From positions 647,443 to 711,442 of the forward strand of contig NZ_KI912268.1 in assembly GCF_000242615.2 (NCBI RefSeq): a stretch of 64,000 nt of DNA, in the 5' to 3' direction. The stretch's first letter is position 1; every line of letters begins with the position of its first letter. The translations under genes were made by a program, and so were the position numbers. This DNA comes from Holophaga foetida DSM 6591. GTDB taxonomy: Bacteria > Acidobacteriota > Holophagae > Holophagales > Holophagaceae. The notes below the pieces were generated by a model. The model was given only the letters and a program-made list of their open reading frames with translations. It was not told the origin of the DNA and ran no database searches. This document shows positions 17,064-26,320 of this stretch, piece by piece.

Positions 17064-18725
17064 ATGAACCCCACCTCTCCATCCAATGAATGGCGGTCCC
17101 CAGAAGCGCTGTACCAGGCACTGATGGGCAGTCTCGACGCCTGCGTGGGCATCGTGGACGCAACGGGCCTGCTGGTGTCTGTAAACGAGCAGTGGGCCAA
17201 CTACAAGGGGAGGAACCCGTTCGTAGTGGGGTGTGCGCCTGGGCGTTCCTACCACGAAGTTTGCAAGAAGATCCTCACCGAGGATGGAGGGCTTGGCATC
17301 GTAGCCCTGGGAGCGAGCAGCATCCTCAAGGGGGGGATTCCACGGCTGCACTTCGACTTCCCCCTTCAGGAGGAGGAGGGCTCCCACTTCTACGAGATGG
17401 TGGCCGTGCGCCCCCCCATGACGTCCGACGTGAGCGCGGTCTTCTTCTTCCGGGACATCACGAACCGGATGGCTATGGAGCGGCGCCTGAAGAAGGCCGA
17501 AAGCCTCTTCAAGGTGACCACGGACAACGCTTTGGACTTCATCTGCCTCCTGGACACCGAGAGCCGGATGATCTATCACAACACCTCGCTTCAGCGCCTC
17601 CTGGGCCACTCGAACGCTTGGTTTGCCACCAACCGCATGATCGATGTCGTTCACGAAGAGGACCGGGCTCGATTCCGGGAAGCCATGGAGAAGGGAACCT
17701 CAGCTGGACTGACCCAGATCTTCGAGTACCGGATGGCCAATGCCAGGGAGCAGTGGATCCATCTGGAAGGACAGGTCTCCATGGTGGAAGACCCAGGGGG
17801 ACGCCAAAACACCCTGCTGCTGGTTTCCCGGGATATCTCCCAGCGCAAGCAATCGGAACTGGAACGTGCCCAGGTGGAGGTCCAGCTCCGCCATGCCCAG
17901 AAGATGGAGGCTGTTGGACAGCTGGCTGCTGGTGTCGCCCACGAGATCAACACGCCGATCCAGTTCATCGGGGACAATCTGCGGTTTCTGTCGGAGGCCT
18001 ACAACAGCCTCAGCAAGCTCATGGACGCCCAATCAGACCTGCTGAACCGCGCGAGCGAGATCCCGGAACTGGCCGAAAAGGTCCAGGCATTCCGGGAACT
18101 CCAGGATGCGGAGGATTTCGCCTACCTGATGCAGGAAGCCCCCCAGGCCCTCTCCCAGTCCATGGACGGTGTCGAGCGAGTCTCGACCATCGTCAAGGCC
18201 ATGAAGTATTTCAGCCATCCCGGCACCGTAGGACGGGTGCTCGTGGATCTCAACCATGCCATCGCGAGCACCCTGACGGTCAGCCGCAACGAATGGAAAT
18301 ACGTCGCGGACGTGGAGACCCACTTCGATGAGAATCTGCCCCAGGTGCCCTGCTATCCCGGTGAATTCAACCAGGTGATCCTCAACATCATCATCAATGC
18401 CGCCCACGCCATTGCCGAGGGGCAGAGCTCCAGGGGGGGGGAGAAGGGGCTCATCACGGTGAGCACCCGCCAGACGGGCGACTGGGTGGAGATCCGGATC
18501 AAGGACACCGGTCCCGGGATTCCCACCCCGCATCTGCCCCAGATCTGGGTTCCCTTCTTCACCACCAAGCCAGTCGGCAAAGGCACCGGCCAGGGACTCT
18601 CCATTGTCCACTCAGTGATGGCCAAGCACGGAGGAACCGCCGAAGCGGAAAGCGAGGTCGGCCACGGAGCCACCTTCATTCTGCGGTTCCCCCTCCATCC
18701 AGAAGGAACCGAGGTCCAGTCATGA
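17064..18725 (+). CDS. PAS-PAS histidine kinase
   Basis: About 553 residues, soluble. Two PAS domains (about 12-140 and 150-265), then a kinase core strikingly like that of the preceding gene: LAAGVAHEINTPIQFIGDN H-box, NAAHAIAEG N-box and GTGQGLSIV G2. The pair probably arose by duplication, with loss or gain of the N-terminal REC. The start was chosen at MNPTSPSNEW, with GGAGG 8 nt upstream. The stop overlaps the next start (ATGA), so kinase and regulator are translationally coupled. Confidence 0.9.
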   Translation: MNPTSPSNEWRSPEALYQALMGSLDACVGIVDATGLLVSVNEQWANYKGRNPFVVGCAPGRSYHEVCKKILTEDGGLGIVALGASSILKGGIPRLHFDFPLQEEEGSHFYEMVAVRPPMTSDVSAVFFFRDITNRMAMERRLKKAESLFKVTTDNALDFICLLDTESRMIYHNTSLQRLLGHSNAWFATNRMIDVVHEEDRARFREAMEKGTSAGLTQIFEYRMANAREQWIHLEGQVSMVEDPGGRQNTLLLVSRDISQRKQSELERAQVEVQLRHAQKMEAVGQLAAGVAHEINTPIQFIGDNLRFLSEAYNSLSKLMDAQSDLLNRASEIPELAEKVQAFRELQDAEDFAYLMQEAPQALSQSMDGVERVSTIVKAMKYFSHPGTVGRVLVDLNHAIASTLTVSRNEWKYVADVETHFDENLPQVPCYPGEFNQVILNIIINAAHAIAEGQSSRGGEKGLITVSTRQTGDWVEIRIKDTGPGIPTPHLPQIWVPFFTTKPVGKGTGQGLSIVHSVMAKHGGTAEAESEVGHGATFILRFPLHPEGTEVQS

Positions 18726-19924
18726 GTGCCAAGCGCATCCTCTTTGTGGATGACGAGCCCATGGTGCTCCAGGGACTCCAGCGCATGTTGCGCCAGATGC
18801 GCGGGGAATGGGAGATGGTCTTTGCCGGAGGAGGCGAGGCGGCCCTGGCACTCATGGCCCAGACCCCTTTCGACGTGGTGGTCACGGATATGCGGATGCC
18901 CGGAATGAACGGAGCGGAGCTCCTGCAGGAGGTCATGCGGCGCTACCCGACAACCGTGCGTCTGATACTCTCTGGCCACGCAGATCGTGACCTGGTGACC
19001 CAGTGCGTGGGGGTGGCCCACCAGTACATCAGCAAGCCCTGCGAGCCGGAACAGCTCAAGTCCACAATCCGGAACGCCTGTCTCCCCGGGGGGGATCTGG
19101 CGAGCGAAGAGGTCAAACGGATCGTCGGCTCCATCATCCGCCTGCCCAGCGTGCCCCAGCTCTACCACCGCCTGCAGGAGGCCCTGGAGGACGAGAGCAC
19201 CAGCACCCAGTCCATCGGAGACATCATCCAGAACGACATTGGCATGACAGCCAAAGTCCTGAAGCTGGTGAACAGCGCCTTCTTCGGCCTCCGCCGGACC
19301 ATCGAGACCCCCCACGAAGCCGTGGCCTACCTGGGGATCGAGACCGTGAAAACCCTGGTGCTCGCCCATGGCATCTTCTGCGAGTCCCCCAGCCTGGAAA
19401 CCCAGATCTTCAATCTGGAAGGCATCTGGCATCACAGCCTGAAGGTCGCAAACAACGCCCGGGCCATAGCTGCTGCGGAGCACGCTGACAGGCACACCCA
19501 GGAAGCATCTTTTGTGGGAGGAATATTGCACGATGTGGGCATCCTTCTCCTCGCCGCCAACTTCCCCGAGGCCTACGACCGTGTGGTGGAGATCGTGGTG
19601 CAGGAACACGTCCCGGTTCCCCTGGCAGAGCAGCGGCTTTTCCGCATCACCCACGCAGAGGTGGGAGCCTACCTTCTGGGGCTCTGGGGGATCCCGGCCC
19701 CCATCCTGGATATTGTCAAGAAGCACCACGGGCCCCTTCCTGCCCTGGCCAAAGGCTTCAGTCCGATCATCGCCGTGCATGCGGCTGACGCCCTCTCCGG
19801 GAGAACAAACCAGCACCCCCTTTTCGAGGGAGGAGAACTGGATGAAGCCGCCCTGGAAGCCGCCGGACTGAAGGACCGCATCCAGATTTGGCGGAACATG
19901 CTTTGCCAGCCCACGGAGTCATGA
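18722..19924 (+). CDS. REC-HDOD response regulator
   Basis: 400 residues. REC domain with FVDDEP, phospho-acceptor Asp in VVVTDMRMPGMNG and Lys in ISKPCEP, then an HDOD domain (about 140-335; IIRLPSVPQL, LKLVNSAFFG, GILHDVGILLL). HDOD proteins are HD-like signalling domains without proven phosphodiesterase activity. One intact-looking HD (LHDVG) is visible, but the domain context is HDOD. Likely output partner of the overlapping PAS kinase. Confidence 0.9.
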   Translation: MSAKRILFVDDEPMVLQGLQRMLRQMRGEWEMVFAGGGEAALALMAQTPFDVVVTDMRMPGMNGAELLQEVMRRYPTTVRLILSGHADRDLVTQCVGVAHQYISKPCEPEQLKSTIRNACLPGGDLASEEVKRIVGSIIRLPSVPQLYHRLQEALEDESTSTQSIGDIIQNDIGMTAKVLKLVNSAFFGLRRTIETPHEAVAYLGIETVKTLVLAHGIFCESPSLETQIFNLEGIWHHSLKVANNARAIAAAEHADRHTQEASFVGGILHDVGILLLAANFPEAYDRVVEIVVQEHVPVPLAEQRLFRITHAEVGAYLLGLWGIPAPILDIVKKHHGPLPALAKGFSPIIAVHAADALSGRTNQHPLFEGGELDEAALEAAGLKDRIQIWRNMLCQPTES

Positions 19925-19925
19925 C

Positions 19926-21050
19926 ATGGAACTCGTAACCACAGACAAGATCCTGCTCGTGGATGATGACGAAAACGTCCTGCAGGGCTATTTCCGGAAC
20001 CTGCGCCGCCATTTCTCCATCGAGGTCGCCCTGGGGGGCGAATCGGCACTCCAGGCCCTGGAGAGCCATGGCCCCTTTGCGGTCGTGGTAGCGGACATGC
20101 GCATGCCCGGCATGACCGGGCTGGAGCTCCTCAAGAGCGTCAGGGATCGCTGGCCGGAAGTCGTGAGGATCATGCTCACCGGCAATGCGGATCAGGGAAC
20201 CGCTGCAGATGCCGTGAACCAGGGAGAGGTCTTCCGGTTCCTGAGCAAGCCCTGTGACTCCGATCACATGCGGACAGCGATCCTCGCAGCCCTGCGCCAG
20301 TACCACCTGACCCAGGCAGAAAAGATCCTTCTCGAAAGGACCCTCATGGGCAGCATCCGGGTCCTGACGGATCTCCTGGGTCTGCTTGATCCAGAAGCCT
20401 ATGGGCGTTCCCAGCTGATCCGGGAGCGGGTCCGGACCCTCGGCACGGTGATGGGTCTCGAAAACACCTGGGAACTTGAGATGGCCGCCATGCTCTCCCC
20501 CATCGGCCTCGCGGTCCTCCCCCGGGGCCTGGCGGCCAAGTGCCGGGAGAAACGTCCTCTCTCCCCCAAGGAAAGCGCCCTGGTGGACCGGGCCCCCGAG
20601 TTCGGGGCCAACCTCCTGGAAAATATCCCGCGCATGGGGCATGTGGCCCAGATCATACGGCTCCAGGCCAAGCAGGACCCCGATGGCACAGACCCCCTTG
20701 AGGCCCGGATCCTCCGAGGTGTCACGGACTTCACCCTGCGGGAGCAGGCCCGGAAGGACGCACAGGTCGTCATCGAAGACATGAAGCTGGATTCCAAGAA
20801 CCCGGATCTGGAGCTGATCTCCCTCCTGGAGCGCCATTTCACCGTCATGCTTTCCCCGCCCCCCAGGGCGAGGGCCCTTCCCCCCCGGGAGCTGAAGGAG
20901 GGGATGGTCCTGGCCCACAACGTAGAGGATGCATCAGGGCAGACCGTGCTGCTGGCGGGCCTTCGCCTGGGGCCTGCACACCTGGACCTGCTGAACACCC
21001 TGCAGGAGCTCCGCAGTCTGGAAGAGCCTGTCCATGTTCTCGAGTACTGA
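19926..21050 (+). CDS. REC protein with degenerate HD-GYP-like domain (paralogue 1)
   Basis: 374 residues. The N-terminal REC is RpfG-like (LLVDDDENVLQGY; Asp in VVADMRMPGMTG; LSKPCD). The following helical domain aligns in layout with HD-GYP: the HDIGK block is replaced by MLSPIGLAVLP, and the GYP region is not recognisable. It is therefore not expected to hydrolyse cyclic-di-GMP. A C-terminal extension of about 70 residues (PRELKEGMVLAHNV...) resembles the tail seen on some HD-GYP proteins. Tandem paralogue of the next gene. Confidence 0.8.
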   Translation: MELVTTDKILLVDDDENVLQGYFRNLRRHFSIEVALGGESALQALESHGPFAVVVADMRMPGMTGLELLKSVRDRWPEVVRIMLTGNADQGTAADAVNQGEVFRFLSKPCDSDHMRTAILAALRQYHLTQAEKILLERTLMGSIRVLTDLLGLLDPEAYGRSQLIRERVRTLGTVMGLENTWELEMAAMLSPIGLAVLPRGLAAKCREKRPLSPKESALVDRAPEFGANLLENIPRMGHVAQIIRLQAKQDPDGTDPLEARILRGVTDFTLREQARKDAQVVIEDMKLDSKNPDLELISLLERHFTVMLSPPPRARALPPRELKEGMVLAHNVEDASGQTVLLAGLRLGPAHLDLLNTLQELRSLEEPVHVLEY

Positions 21051-21061
21051 GTGGAGACCCC

Positions 21062-22213
21062 GTGGCCCAGAAAATCCTTTTCGTGGACGATGAAGAAAAT
21101 GTCCTATCGGCCTACACCCGGGTGCTCCGAAAACGTTTCCTGATCGAGACGGCCCTGGGAGGCGCTGAAGCCCTCGAACGGCTGGGGACTTCTGGCCCGT
21201 TTGCGGTCATCGTCTCGGACATGCGCATGCCGGAGATGGATGGGGTCCAACTCCTCGCCAAAGTGAGAGAGATCTCGCCAGACACCATCCGGATCATGCT
21301 CACAGGCAACGCGGACCAGCAGACGGCCACAGATGCTGTCAACAAAGGCGCGATCTTCCGTTTTCTTACCAAGCCATGTGAGGCGGAAACCCTGGGATCC
21401 GTCCTCCAGGCCGCCCTGAGACAGTACAGGCTCGTAACCGCCGAGAAGGAACTGGTCGAACAGACCCTGAGGGGAGCCATCGCCATGCTGGTGGAACTGC
21501 TCTCCCTGCTGGATCCCGAAAGCTTTGGGCGCTCCCAGCGTCTGGCGGAACTCTCGGAGCGGGTAGGTCTGGCAATGGGCCTGGACGAGCCCTGGTACCT
21601 GGGGGTCGCTTCGGTCCTCTGTCAGATTGGCGTACTCACGGTCCCCCCCCAGGTGATGGAGAAGACCCGTCGCGGAGGCATCCTGAACTCCGCTGAAAGA
21701 GAGATTTATGCCCGCGTGCCTGAGATCGGATCCAACCTGATACGGAACATCCCCCGTCTGGAGGAGGTGGCTGAAGCCGTCTACTACGCCCAGAAGAACT
21801 TCAACGGGTCAGGCTTCCCCCCGGACAATCTGAAGGAAGGCGCCATTCCCCTGGGGGCCAGGATTCTGCGGGTCGTGGGGGACTACCTCGGCCTGCTCCC
21901 CAAGAAGCCAGGCCCCCTCGCCACCGTGCAAGACATGTTCGCACGCACGGCCTGGTACGACATAGAGGTGCTCCAGGCTCTCAGGAAGGTGCTGCAGGCG
22001 GAAGCAAACGAGACACGCTCACCGTCGGAACCCGAGCCCATGACGCTGCGGGAACTCTCCGCGGGAATGCAGGTCCTGGACAACGTGGAGACCCAGAACG
22101 GTTGGCTGGTCATCCCCGCCGGAACCATCCTGAGGGAGACCCACCTGGAGAAGCTGAAGAACTTCGCGATGCTCACGGGCCTGAAGGAGCCCATTGCAAC
22201 CCTGCGAGCCTGA
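21062..22213 (+). CDS. REC protein with degenerate HD-GYP-like domain (paralogue 2)
   Basis: 383 residues with a GTG start preceded by GGAGA. REC: FVDDEENVLSAY, Asp in VIVSDMRMPEMDG, LTKPCE. In the HD-GYP-like half the metal motif reads VLCQIGVLTVP in place of LHDIGK, but a vestige of the second block survives (YYAQKNFNGSGFPPD, like HHExxDGSGYP). The C-terminal 55 residues (LRELSAGMQVLDNV ... IPAGTIL) match paralogue 1. This suggests a non-catalytic phospho-receiver or adaptor. It ends the cluster and is convergent with the propeller gene. Confidence 0.8.
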   Translation: MAQKILFVDDEENVLSAYTRVLRKRFLIETALGGAEALERLGTSGPFAVIVSDMRMPEMDGVQLLAKVREISPDTIRIMLTGNADQQTATDAVNKGAIFRFLTKPCEAETLGSVLQAALRQYRLVTAEKELVEQTLRGAIAMLVELLSLLDPESFGRSQRLAELSERVGLAMGLDEPWYLGVASVLCQIGVLTVPPQVMEKTRRGGILNSAEREIYARVPEIGSNLIRNIPRLEEVAEAVYYAQKNFNGSGFPPDNLKEGAIPLGARILRVVGDYLGLLPKKPGPLATVQDMFARTAWYDIEVLQALRKVLQAEANETRSPSEPEPMTLRELSAGMQVLDNVETQNGWLVIPAGTILRETHLEKLKNFAMLTGLKEPIATLRA

Positions 22214-22236
22214 AAAGCCCCAACACTATAAACAAA

Positions 22237-24354
22237 TCATTTTTTTCGTCCTGATACCACTCCAATCATCACGGCAGCACTCTGTTCATTGCTGCTGGCA
22301 TCCACAATCCGCACCAGAACCCGGTCGCCCTTGACGTGCTCCCTGGGCACCAGGATGTCGAAGTGCTCCTCCTTGCGGTCGAAAACCCGATCCTCGGGGG
22401 CGATCTGGAGCCATGTGTCGCCATTTGCGGAAAGAGCCGCTTCCTTGAGGAGGGAACTCTCATCCTTGGCAGCGAAGCGTATGCGAACGCCCTCTCCCTC
22501 CTGGGTGGCACTCAATTCGCTGATCACAGGCGGCGTGTGGTCCACCATAAAAGCGGCGGTGCGCCAAACGGCGCTGAGGGCGCCATTGAAGGGCTGGGTG
22601 GGGGCGTCGCTGGCCACCACTTCCAGCCGGTAGCGGCCATCCGGCACCGGCAGGGTGTCAAAGGTGAAAAAGCGTTCACGCCAACTGTTCTCCAACTCGA
22701 TCGCCCGCCCCCTATCCGGCAGGAGGCGGATCTGGAAGGCGAGCTGATCGGCGTTGGGATCGTTCACCCGGAACAGGAAGGCCTGGGAGCCGCGTCGGAA
22801 GCCCCGCTTCTCCCCCGCTGCAAGCCCGATGGCGGGGATCAGCTTCTGGGTTTCCAGGGGCACCCGCTCGATGCCGAGTTCCTCGGCGGGCCCCTGACGG
22901 GTGACGACAAGCCCCGGGGGCAGGACTTCCACCTCGGACCAGACGGGCGCCAGATTGCGGTTGGCCCAGTGGACTTCAATCCCCTCCACGGTGGGGGTGG
23001 TCCCCCCCCTGGAACTGCTGAGCTTGACCCGGAACTGAGAGAAGCGGGAGGGATTCATGCTGGGACGCTCCCCGCTCTGGAGGGGCGGCGTCCAGGGGGT
23101 CCACGTGGCGTCCGGAGTCTCGGTGAAGCCCGAGCGGAACTGGAACTCCACCTTGGTGCCCGAGGGGGTCTCGGCATCCAGGTAGGCCCGTCCCCAATCC
23201 GCCAGTGGGCTCCCCTTTATGATCCGGCCGTCGAGGGCTCCCTCGGTGGCCTGGACTTCCGAAAGGTTGTGCAGTTCAGCCGGATTGGAGCCCACCACCA
23301 ACAGCTCCTGGCCGGACTTGAGGAAAGCCGTGGCCTGGGCCGTACCCAGATCGTTCAGGACGCTGAAGGATTCCAGGGCCCGTGCCGCATCGTCCAGGGG
23401 GACGGCGAAGAGCCGCCCACGATTCCCGGTGCCGACCAGCAGCTGCCCATTCCAGGCGGTCATGGCAAAGATCTGGCTCTGGGCGCTCTGCCAGAGGGTC
23501 TCCGGAACGCGGCTCCGATCCAGGCGCATGAGGAGGGATCTGGTCCCAGCGCTGGGTCCCGCCAGGTAGCCCTCCCGGCGCTCCAGTTGCCCTGTGGAGA
23601 ATCGCTGGGCCAGACCGTTGTTGGCCCCCACGTAGATCTGCCCCTCGTGGAGCACCAGACCCCGGACCTCCTCCATGCCGGTGGCCATGAGGGTCTCCAG
23701 GCGATCCCCAGCCCCCATGCCCGAGTATCGCACCACGAGGCCTTTGCCATGGGTCCCCAGATAGAAGCCCCCTTGTCCGTCGGGGACCATGGCGGTGAAG
23801 GCCCTTTCATCGGGTAGTTCCGCCAGCTTGCGACAGGTCCCCTCCCTGGCCAGGGTCAGCGTGGCGCCCCGTTCCCCGGCGCCCGCGAGTACCAGATCCG
23901 AGCCCTGGACGGCGATGTTCCAGACGATCTTCATCTCGGTATCGGCGAAGGGCTTCACGTCGCCAGCGGGGTTGATGCGGTAGAGCTTGCCCTCGCCACT
24001 GGGAGCCACGATGAGATCACTTCCCAGGCGGGCCATGGCGAAGACGAGCCCCCCCTTCACCTGGGTCAGGGGCTTCACCTGCCCGCCCGTGAAGTGGAAG
24101 AGCCGACCTTCGTTGCCTGCGCTCAGGTAGGCTCCGCCCGCACCGTCCGGCACCGAAGCCCAGATGACCCCCTCGGGCACCTGGGCCACCCGCCGGAGAT
24201 TGGGTGCAAGACGAAGCTTCCCATCGGCTCCGATACGGACCCCCCGGTTCTCGGCCCCCAGCCAGTCGTTGAAGCTCGAAAAGCGGGCCTGGGGAGGCTC
24301 CGCCAGGAGCGTCAGGCCACACACCGCCAGGGGGATCATCTTGCTGAAACGCAT
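22237..24354 (-). CDS. Exported beta-propeller protein
   Basis: 705 residues from MRFSKMIPLA (GGAG 5 nt upstream; the longer frame is unsupported). A signal peptide (about 1-22) is followed by some six WD/NHL-like blades each carrying a Gly-rich turn (GAGGAYLSAGNEGRLFHF, DGQGGFYLGTHGKG, NGQLLVGTGNRGRLF). The C-terminal half has beta-sandwich regions (PPVISELSATQEGEGVRIRFAAKD) of Ig/FN3 character. Probably periplasmic or surface located and protein- or glycan-binding. It is downstream of an exported SpoIVB-like peptidase on the same strand. Confidence 0.75.
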   Translation of the reverse strand: MRFSKMIPLAVCGLTLLAEPPQARFSSFNDWLGAENRGVRIGADGKLRLAPNLRRVAQVPEGVIWASVPDGAGGAYLSAGNEGRLFHFTGGQVKPLTQVKGGLVFAMARLGSDLIVAPSGEGKLYRINPAGDVKPFADTEMKIVWNIAVQGSDLVLAGAGERGATLTLAREGTCRKLAELPDERAFTAMVPDGQGGFYLGTHGKGLVVRYSGMGAGDRLETLMATGMEEVRGLVLHEGQIYVGANNGLAQRFSTGQLERREGYLAGPSAGTRSLLMRLDRSRVPETLWQSAQSQIFAMTAWNGQLLVGTGNRGRLFAVPLDDAARALESFSVLNDLGTAQATAFLKSGQELLVVGSNPAELHNLSEVQATEGALDGRIIKGSPLADWGRAYLDAETPSGTKVEFQFRSGFTETPDATWTPWTPPLQSGERPSMNPSRFSQFRVKLSSSRGGTTPTVEGIEVHWANRNLAPVWSEVEVLPPGLVVTRQGPAEELGIERVPLETQKLIPAIGLAAGEKRGFRRGSQAFLFRVNDPNADQLAFQIRLLPDRGRAIELENSWRERFFTFDTLPVPDGRYRLEVVASDAPTQPFNGALSAVWRTAAFMVDHTPPVISELSATQEGEGVRIRFAAKDESSLLKEAALSANGDTWLQIAPEDRVFDRKEEHFDILVPREHVKGDRVLVRIVDASSNEQSAAVMIGVVSGRKK

Positions 24355-24476
24355 GGATACTCCGTGAGACTCGAAATCAAACAGAAAGAACGAACCCAGC
24401 GGGGCATGGCAGAGGGACATCTCCTCCCCACTCTTTCCCCCTGTGCCCTCTGTGGTGACTCTTTTCCAAAACGCCG

Positions 24477-26222
24477 CTACTCAATCTCCACCTCAAGGCC
24501 CACCAGCCCGTTCACTTCCCGTTCCAGGGGCAGCAGGGAGCGGCTGATGATGTGCTTCTGAAGCTGGTTGGAGCGGGAATCCCCATCACTGCCCAGCATG
24601 GCGCTCACGCTGGGGGGGATCCCCTCGATGCGGGAGCCCCGAAGTCCTGCGCCGGGCTGGGCCTGGACCAGGAGCGCGTACGCGTGATTGTTCCGGAGGC
24701 TCCCGTTGATGAGCCGCACCATGTCGCCCAGGCTGGCGATCTCGATGGCCCGCTCGTCGGGGTCGGCATTAAGCAGGCTGAGACCGTCCCCCACCATCAG
24801 GGTAGCCATGCCTGGGTTGGCAGAAGAGGGCACGTTCACGTTGAAGGTGGCGGTCTCCCGCACCCCCTGGATGTTCTGGAGGGTCACCAGCACCGGCAGG
24901 ACTTCGCCACGCTTCACCCTCGCCTTGAGGATGCGGACCCCGGCAATGGCCGTACGATCCAGGCGTTCCTCGGCCTTGATGCTAATGGAGATGCCCTCGA
25001 ACACCGGCCGCTCGAAGGGATTGAGGGTGATGGCCTGGAGGATGCCCCCCACGTACTGGGCAATCCGTGTGGAATTGAGGTCCGCCACCATGTTCTCGAT
25101 CTGGATGGGGGGATGGCCCGCGAGCTTGATATGGCCCTGCATGGCCAGACTGGTGAAGCCCAGGGCCCGGACCTGGGTGTTGAGGGTCTGCATCACCGCC
25201 GTGGCCGCCAGGGCCGGGGTGGCGGTGGGGTGGTCCATGATATCGAAACGGTAGTTGAGGTTCCGCTTCCCTCCCAGGTTGAGCCCAACCCGCAGGGGGA
25301 TCATCTTCGCCTCGGCCCCCAGAGTCCCGGCCACCCCGGCGCTCCGATCCAGGCGCAGCGCCCCCACGGGAGCCACCGGCTGGGCCAGCTTGAAGGAGGT
25401 GGAGTAGCTGGCCACGTTCCCGGCGACGGTGGCGGACCAGAGGGGAAGGTCCACCGGACCGAGGTTGAAGAGCTGGTGCCCGAAGAGGAGCACCTTCTTG
25501 CCGCTGACATAGGTGATGGTGCCCGAGGCCGCGAACTCCATGTCCCCCTGCATGAGGGCGATGGAGGCCATCCCCCCCGGCTCCAGGGGACTGGCTTCAC
25601 CAAGGCCGTGCCCGGCTCCGTTGCTCGCTGCGGCGAACTGAACGGAGGTGCCCTCCCAGAGGGCCTTGACCTCTGGATCCAGCCTGGAGCCGCTCAGGAC
25701 CAGAGGCATCTGCTCCGCCCCGGCTCCCATGAGCTGGGAGAGAGGGATCATCTCGCCCCGGAGGGCGGACTTCAGAACCTTGGGGGGCTCCAGCTTGGGC
25801 AGAATCAGGGGAGTTCGGATGGCCGGGGTCTCCGGAAGGTCCTTGAGCTGATCGAGCATCTCCCCAATGGGCGTGACGCCGCCGATGGGCTCCTTCTGGA
25901 ACTGCCAGCCCGAAGACAGGGCGCCGATGAGCTTGCCGTCGATATAGCAGGGAGAGCCGCTCATGCCCTGCATGATCCCGGTTTCCGCCAGGGGGCCGCC
26001 ACTGGCCCTCACCAGGATCATGCTGCGGCCAGGGGCAGTGCCCCGCTGCACCCCCAGGACCTCGAAATTGAACTTCTCGATCTTTCCGCCCAGGAAGACC
26101 GTGCGCCCGTATCCCTTCATGCCGGGCCGGATCTCGTGGAGGCCCATGGTCTGGGAAGGGGCCTGGGCCACGAGACTGAGGCCGGAAAGGCCCATCACAC
26201 AGGAGAAAAGCAATCGATTCAT
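24477..26222 (-). CDS. SpoIVB-type (S55) serine peptidase-like protein
   Basis: 581 residues with a signal peptide (about 1-20, ending LVAQA). Residues 25-120 hold the family core, including GMSGSPCYIDGKLIGALSSG with the probable nucleophile Ser, and later a His in KVLLFGHQLFNLG. These match the Ser/His pair of the S55 family of SpoIVB. The rest is large and unassigned. Acidobacteria do not sporulate, so the role is presumably envelope processing. It lies upstream of the propeller gene; the 120-bp gap contains a CTGTGCCCTCTGTG-type intergenic repeat. Confidence 0.8.
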   Translation of the reverse strand: MNRLLFSCVMGLSGLSLVAQAPSQTMGLHEIRPGMKGYGRTVFLGGKIEKFNFEVLGVQRGTAPGRSMILVRASGGPLAETGIMQGMSGSPCYIDGKLIGALSSGWQFQKEPIGGVTPIGEMLDQLKDLPETPAIRTPLILPKLEPPKVLKSALRGEMIPLSQLMGAGAEQMPLVLSGSRLDPEVKALWEGTSVQFAAASNGAGHGLGEASPLEPGGMASIALMQGDMEFAASGTITYVSGKKVLLFGHQLFNLGPVDLPLWSATVAGNVASYSTSFKLAQPVAPVGALRLDRSAGVAGTLGAEAKMIPLRVGLNLGGKRNLNYRFDIMDHPTATPALAATAVMQTLNTQVRALGFTSLAMQGHIKLAGHPPIQIENMVADLNSTRIAQYVGGILQAITLNPFERPVFEGISISIKAEERLDRTAIAGVRILKARVKRGEVLPVLVTLQNIQGVRETATFNVNVPSSANPGMATLMVGDGLSLLNADPDERAIEIASLGDMVRLINGSLRNNHAYALLVQAQPGAGLRGSRIEGIPPSVSAMLGSDGDSRSNQLQKHIISRSLLPLEREVNGLVGLEVEIE

Positions 26223-26320
26223 GAGGCGTGTCCCAGATCCACATTAGCACCTGGAATGGGTCCTCCAGAGCAGCGGGCACTATGGCAATGCGCCAAAGGA
26301 GCCTGGGGTTCCGAGTGTGG

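Noticed and set aside
19926..22213. Active cyclic-di-GMP phosphodiesterases (HD-GYP)
   Set aside because: The HD metal-binding residues are replaced in both proteins.
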